Origin: Punica granatum | Lineage: Eukaryota; Streptophyta; Magnoliopsida; Myrtales; Lythraceae | Length of the DNA stretch: 64,000 nucleotides | Direction: 5' to 3' | NCBI RefSeq assembly: GCF_007655135.1 | Contig: NC_045129.1 | Span: 17,024,274-17,088,273, forward strand | Shown: positions 59,913 to 64,000 of the stretch, piece by piece | Numbering within the stretch: position 1 is the first letter of the stretch | How the letters are laid out: each line of letters starts with the position of its first letter | Program-made: the position numbers and the translations under genes | The notes under the pieces: model-generated | Databases searched by the model: none | What the model was told of the DNA's origin: nothing | The model's input: only the letters and a program-made list of their open reading frames with translations

Positions 59913-61062
59913 TACCGAGCCTAGAGAACTCATCTGATCAATTTTTGGAGGAATCATATACCTTGGTAAATTAAGTCGGCACTTTTCAAATGTTCAAGAT
60001 CTCTTCTTCTCAGACAACCCGATTCTTTGTCCAGCTTTTCCAGGGTGAAGTTGCACAGCTACACAACACACCTCTTGGTTCAAAGCCGTATAGGGTCCAA
60101 CAATCATTGGCAGACCTGCTAGGTATACATAAGATGACCTCCTCTTCCTCAGGCAATCAATCGATTCATTTCTCGTGACTTGCAGAAGTACTTGGAAAGA
60201 AAAGTTGCAATTGGAGCAACTGAAACTCTAGTCCATTTGCTTAAATTATAGTTCTAAAATGCTCGTTTTTAATAAAATATCGTGTTACATTTTGAATGTT
60301 ATAAACTATATGGAACCTCCTTACAAGAAACTTCTTCATCAGCCTCTTTTCCTTTGTAAAAAGTATATATACAAGGCTTATCACAGTCCTCTCCGTTAAG
60401 CATAAAACATAGGGAGAAAGATAGAAATCAAGATCATGATATTATGGAAAACTCATCAAATTAGTTTGTGATTGAGTTCGGTGTAATTATGAGGAACAAT
60501 TATCCAATATATTCTTCGCCGTGCAAACAAAAATGACACTGTACATCGTAGCTGTTGGTCAAGATTCACTTGAAATTGAGTTGAATTTGGCTGCCAAAAC
60601 TAAGTAATAGAAGCTAAATTTCTATTAAATGCACTCAGTCTGCCCCATTAAGTATCCGAAATTTAAATGGGTCTTCACTAATCTAGGCTCGAGTGACGTC
60701 GGTTCATTAAAATGGACAAGTCAAACAAAACGACTGTTACATTACAGTCATCTTACTACAACAATCACAACGCATAAACAAAGTCCAAAGTCATCGTCTA
60801 ACACTATCTTTGTGCAAACAAAACCATTTTATTTAGAGGAAACAATTTCCATGTTGAATAACTAATAATAGACACATCAAATAGCCAGCAACATAAAGAA
60901 AGTTTAAAATTGATTTAAAATTAATGTATGTAAGAAACATATAATAGCAAACAAAGCCGAGGACAGCCCAAATTCCAAGCCAAGCCCAACGACAGATAGC
61001 CCAGTGACCTGAAGTGAGGGAAGTATAGTAACCAGTTTGTATTACCGAAGTCTATTGTACTT
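59913..61062. other. 3' flank of the beta-galactosidase gene, then intergenic DNA
   Basis: The first about 380 bases are probably 3' untranslated. Open frames at 59990-60178 and 60629-60865 have no family resemblance. Nothing else is identified before the LINE fragment. Confidence 0.5.
60271..60276 (+). promoter_or_regulatory. Candidate polyadenylation signal
   Basis: AATAAA about 360 bases after the beta-galactosidase stop codon, in T-rich context and followed by AT-rich sequence. Plant signals are loose, so this is only a candidate. Confidence 0.45.
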
Positions 61063-61896
61063 ATGCATTCGAAACGCTCAACTAAAACTAGTCAGTGCTC
61101 ACCCATGAATAGTGCCATTCAAGCTATGCAAGGACAAGTTTTTGTAGCGGGAAGGAGGGAACAAGATAACAGACCAAACTCGGAGGCTGAGTTAAGTCAG
61201 ACCTCGTGTAATATTGAAATTTTCCGAGCTTTAGATCCGGAGGAAAGAGGAGATATGGTGGAATTGGGTGACACCGGAGATGGAAGAACAATCAAGGATG
61301 CTATGGTGTCTAGTGATTCTATGGAAGTTATTCCAAAAACTATCGAGACAGTGGCTATGGAGGTCTCCCAAGTTGGGGAGCATAAGCAGGCGGATGCTAA
61401 TTGAATCACCTTCCTGGTGTAGTCTCTATATAATCTTACCATTGTTAATTATGCGGATATTCTCATGGAATTCCAGGGGTGCAGGAAGTCCTCGTTTCAA
61501 TCGAGTACTAAGGGACTACCTAAGAGAAGTAAAACTGAACATGGTGATCATCCTAGAACCAAGAATAAGTGGCTCAATAGCTGATAGAGTTTGCAATAGC
61601 TTTCGAGATTTTTCCTCGATAAGAATTGAAGTGCAGGGTTTTTCTGGTGGCATATGGCTTTGGTGGAACCCACAAAAGGTATCTATTTCCCATGTTAGTA
61701 GATTTTCCCAAGCTATACATTTTAGGGCCAAGTGGGGAGGAGATGGCATTTGTGGATTATGGTAGTGTATGTTCGTAGGGAACTTTGGACTGACCTGAAG
61801 CGAATTTCTATCGGGATTAATGAGCAATGGCTAGTCATAGGGGATTTTAATTAGATCGCTGATACCACGGAGAAGATTGGGGGAGCACCAACTAAT
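61063..61896 (+). pseudogene. LINE (L1-type) remnant: end of ORF1 and endonuclease of ORF2
   Basis: 61063-61404 is an open acidic, Ser/Glu-rich stretch of the kind found at the end of plant LINE ORF1. At 61451 the ORF2 endonuclease begins MRIFSWNSRGAGSPRFNRVL, continuing EVQGFSGGIWLWWNP and, after a frameshift near 61765, VYVRRELWTDL and WLVIGDFN with a TAG directly after, then EKIGGAPTN. These are the conserved steps of the APE-type endonuclease (SWNCRG, GFSGG, GDFN), which nicks target DNA for target-primed reverse transcription. No LINE reverse transcriptase follows: sequence changes to a Ty3/Gypsy polymerase within about 15 bases. The remnant is truncated and non-functional. Confidence 0.85.
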
Positions 61897-64000
61897 CCTG
61901 TGGCATGTTGTTCATCACGATGTGGGGGACCTTCTGCCATCGGGTCATGCCCTTTGGCCTCAAAAATGTCAGGGCAACCTATGTCAGAGCTATGGTTACA
62001 CTCTTCCATACGTGGACGACATGATCGCCAAGTCGAAGGAAGGAGAAGATCACCTCGTCAACCTGAAGAGCCTCTTCGACCACCTCAAAAAATACAACCT
62101 CTGACTCAACCTGGCAAAGTGCACCTTCGGCGCCAAATCGAGGAAGCTGTTGGGGTTTGTGGTCAACAAATGTGACATCGACGTCTATCCAGACAAGGTG
62201 AAGGTAATCAAGGAACTGCCCCCGCCATCGACCGTACGTGAAATATGAAGCTTCTTGGGAAGGCGGAATTACATCGCGCGCTTCATCGCAAATCTTACTG
62301 ACAAACGTCAACCACTCTTCCGCCTACTTCGCAAAAACGCAACAGCCGAATGGGACGACGAATGTCAGAACACCTCTGACACCATCAAGGCTTATTTGGT
62401 TCAGCCGCCAATGTTGGTCCCACCTATACCGGGTCGTCATCTCATATTGTGCCTGACAGTGCGCCGACAATCTCTAGGGTGCATGTTAGGGCAAGATGAC
62501 GAATCCACGCACGCAGAACAGGCAATCTACTCGATAGTCCATCCTCCATGAGGAACATTGCGAAATGGCGTTGCAGTTGACAGAGTACGACATTGAGTAT
62601 GTCTCATGCACGTTGGTCAAGGGGCAAGTAATAGCAGACCACCTGGTAGAATTCCCGATTGAGGATGACACTTTGATCAATCCCGACTTTCCAGACGAAG
62701 GGATCCTCCAGGTGGACGTTGAGGAGGATAGACCTGTGTGGAAAATGAATTTCGAAAGTGCGATCAATTCCATCGAGTCTGGTATCGACGCAGTGCTGAT
62801 ATCCCCTAATGAGCGGTATTACCCAATCGCGGCGAAGGTCGACTTCCCCTACACCAACAACGTGGCCGAATACGAAGCATATATCCTCGGCCAGCAGGCG
62901 GCAATCGACTTCAAAGTCTAAGAGTTGGAAGTGTTCAACGATTCTATGCTCATGATTTTCCGGACACTGGGGCAATGGAAGACAAAAAATGCAAAGCTAG
63001 TACCATATCACGAGTACCTCGAAGAGTTGGAAGAGAACTTCGAGAAAATCTCGTTCACGTACACGCTGCGCATTAAGAATCACTTCGCAAACGCGCTCAC
63101 AATGCTTGCATCCATGGTGAGCATCACAAAGGAAAATCTCATTGAGCCCCTCGAGATAGAGATTACCAAGGCCCCGTCCACTGCGGCGCGATCGAGGCTG
63201 CCGATGGAAAGCCTTGGTATGCAGAGATCAAACACTTTCTGCAAACTGGTCAATATCCGGCATTTGCTAACCGTCACGATCGGAAAACACTCTGGCGTAT
63301 CGCAACACATTACGCTCTACCGCCGTTCCTTCAATGCTACACTATTACGGTGTGTTGACGAGAATGACGCATAACGCCTCATGGAAGAAGTGCATGAGGA
63401 AAGTTGCGAACCCACATGAATGAGCTCATGCTCATTAAGAAACTCGTGCGATTGGGCTACTTCCGATCTACCATGGAGACTAACTACATCAAGCAAGTCA
63501 GACATTGTCACTTGTGTCAGGCTTATACCGACCTGAACAAAGCATCGCCCAGCGAGCTGCACCTAATGGCGGCCCCATGGCCCTTTTTCAATGGGGGGCA
63601 TCGACGTGATCGATCATATTTATCCCAAAGCATCTAATGGACATTTATTCATTCTCGTGGCAATCGACTACTTCACCAAGTAGATTGAGGCCGTCACACT
63701 GGCATCTATCGCTGCAATGGCTGTGGTCTGCTTCATCAAGCAAGACATCATCACTCGATATGGGGTCCTCGCACCATCATTACTGACAATGCCAAGAACT
63801 TCAACAACAAAATCATCAATGAACTCTGTGCATAGTTCAAGATTTAACATCGTAACTCCTCGTCGTACAGTCCCAAAATGAACGGTGTGGCAGAAGCTAT
63901 GAACAAGAACATCAAAAAAATGATGGTGAATTATAAGGACTGGCACGAGATGCTCCTGTTTGCGCTCTTGGCATATCGGATGTCGATCCGTTCTTCTAAC
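61897..64000 (+). pseudogene. Ty3/Gypsy retrotransposon pol remnant (RT, RNase H, second RNase H, integrase)
   Basis: The start is mid-RT: WGTFCHRVMPFGLKNVRATY, then a small deletion and frame break, then YVDDMIAKSKEGEDHL (codons at 62009-62020 for YVDD) and LNLAKCTFGAKSRKLLGF. RNase H residues follow (62390-62540). A second, archaeal-type RNase H region lies at about 62690-63120 (VLISPNERYYPIAAKVDFPY, NNVAEYEAYILGQQAA, KLVPYHEYLEELEENFEKIS). An HHCC zinc finger with CHLCQ (near 63505) and the integrase core (GHLFILVAIDYFTK, a TAG, IITDNAKNF, PKMNGVAEAMNKNIKKMM) run to the window edge. A second RNase H before integrase points to the Tat/Ogre-like lineage. Stops and frame changes occur throughout. 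There are no gag, protease or terminal repeats in view; the element continues beyond 64000. Confidence 0.88.

Noticed and set aside
1..64000. CRISPR array, operon or bacterial-type system
   Set aside because: Nothing of the kind is present. Intron-rich genes and plant transposons show this is eukaryotic nuclear DNA, and the tandem repeats have only two to five adjacent units without spacers.

Overview
This is a plant nuclear DNA window, almost certainly from a woody or at least core eudicot. It is AT-rich and gene-poor, with GT-AG introns, a canonical Aux/IAA gene, a plant GH35 beta-galactosidase with a lectin tail, and a dense set of plant transposon families (Mutator-like, hAT-like, LINE, Ty3/Gypsy). 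The species cannot be fixed from the sequence alone.

Layout. 1-2.6 kb has no recognisable gene. 2.6-5.0 kb holds a complete five-exon Aux/IAA repressor gene on the minus strand (IAA26/IAA18 type, 302 aa) with a small inverted-repeat element in its first intron. 5-19.9 kb is intergenic DNA with a 1.9-kb hAT-like element (8.0-9.9 kb), Mutator-like and hAT-like miniature elements, tandem repeats and a 29-base poly-G run. 19.9-21.0 kb is a decaying, intronless copy of an F-box gene of the SKIP22/FBXO7 type. 21.7-23.2 kb is a Mutator-like element with a perfect 9-bp target duplication that carries a glycine-rich protein fragment. 23-40 kb is nearly gene-free, with several elements that have long terminal inverted repeats and tandem duplications.

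40.6-43.7 kb is the most unusual stretch: a ~3-kb Pack-MULE-like element with ~365-bp inverted ends. It carries two exons of a host gene (in frame with each other, splice sites kept, one stop codon), a second captured open stretch, and a 52-base poly-G run. At 44.0 kb is an orphan first exon of a small predicted membrane protein. The 2.2-kb hAT-like element at 45.4-47.6 kb (perfect 8-bp target duplication) and a broken Mutator transposase gene at 48.4-50.8 kb follow it. A further Mutator-like element lies at 52.3-53.1 kb.

53.97-59.91 kb is a complete 19-exon beta-galactosidase gene (843 aa, BGAL1-like), reconstructed with every junction GT-AG and in frame. From 61.06 kb to the end is a chimeric retroelement graveyard: a LINE endonuclease fragment runs straight into a degenerate Ty3/Gypsy pol (RT, RNase H, second RNase H, integrase) that leaves the window.

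The two intact genes are unrelated in function: auxin-response repression in the nucleus and cell-wall galactan/pectin hydrolysis in the apoplast. The rest is a record of transposition, gene-fragment capture and decay.
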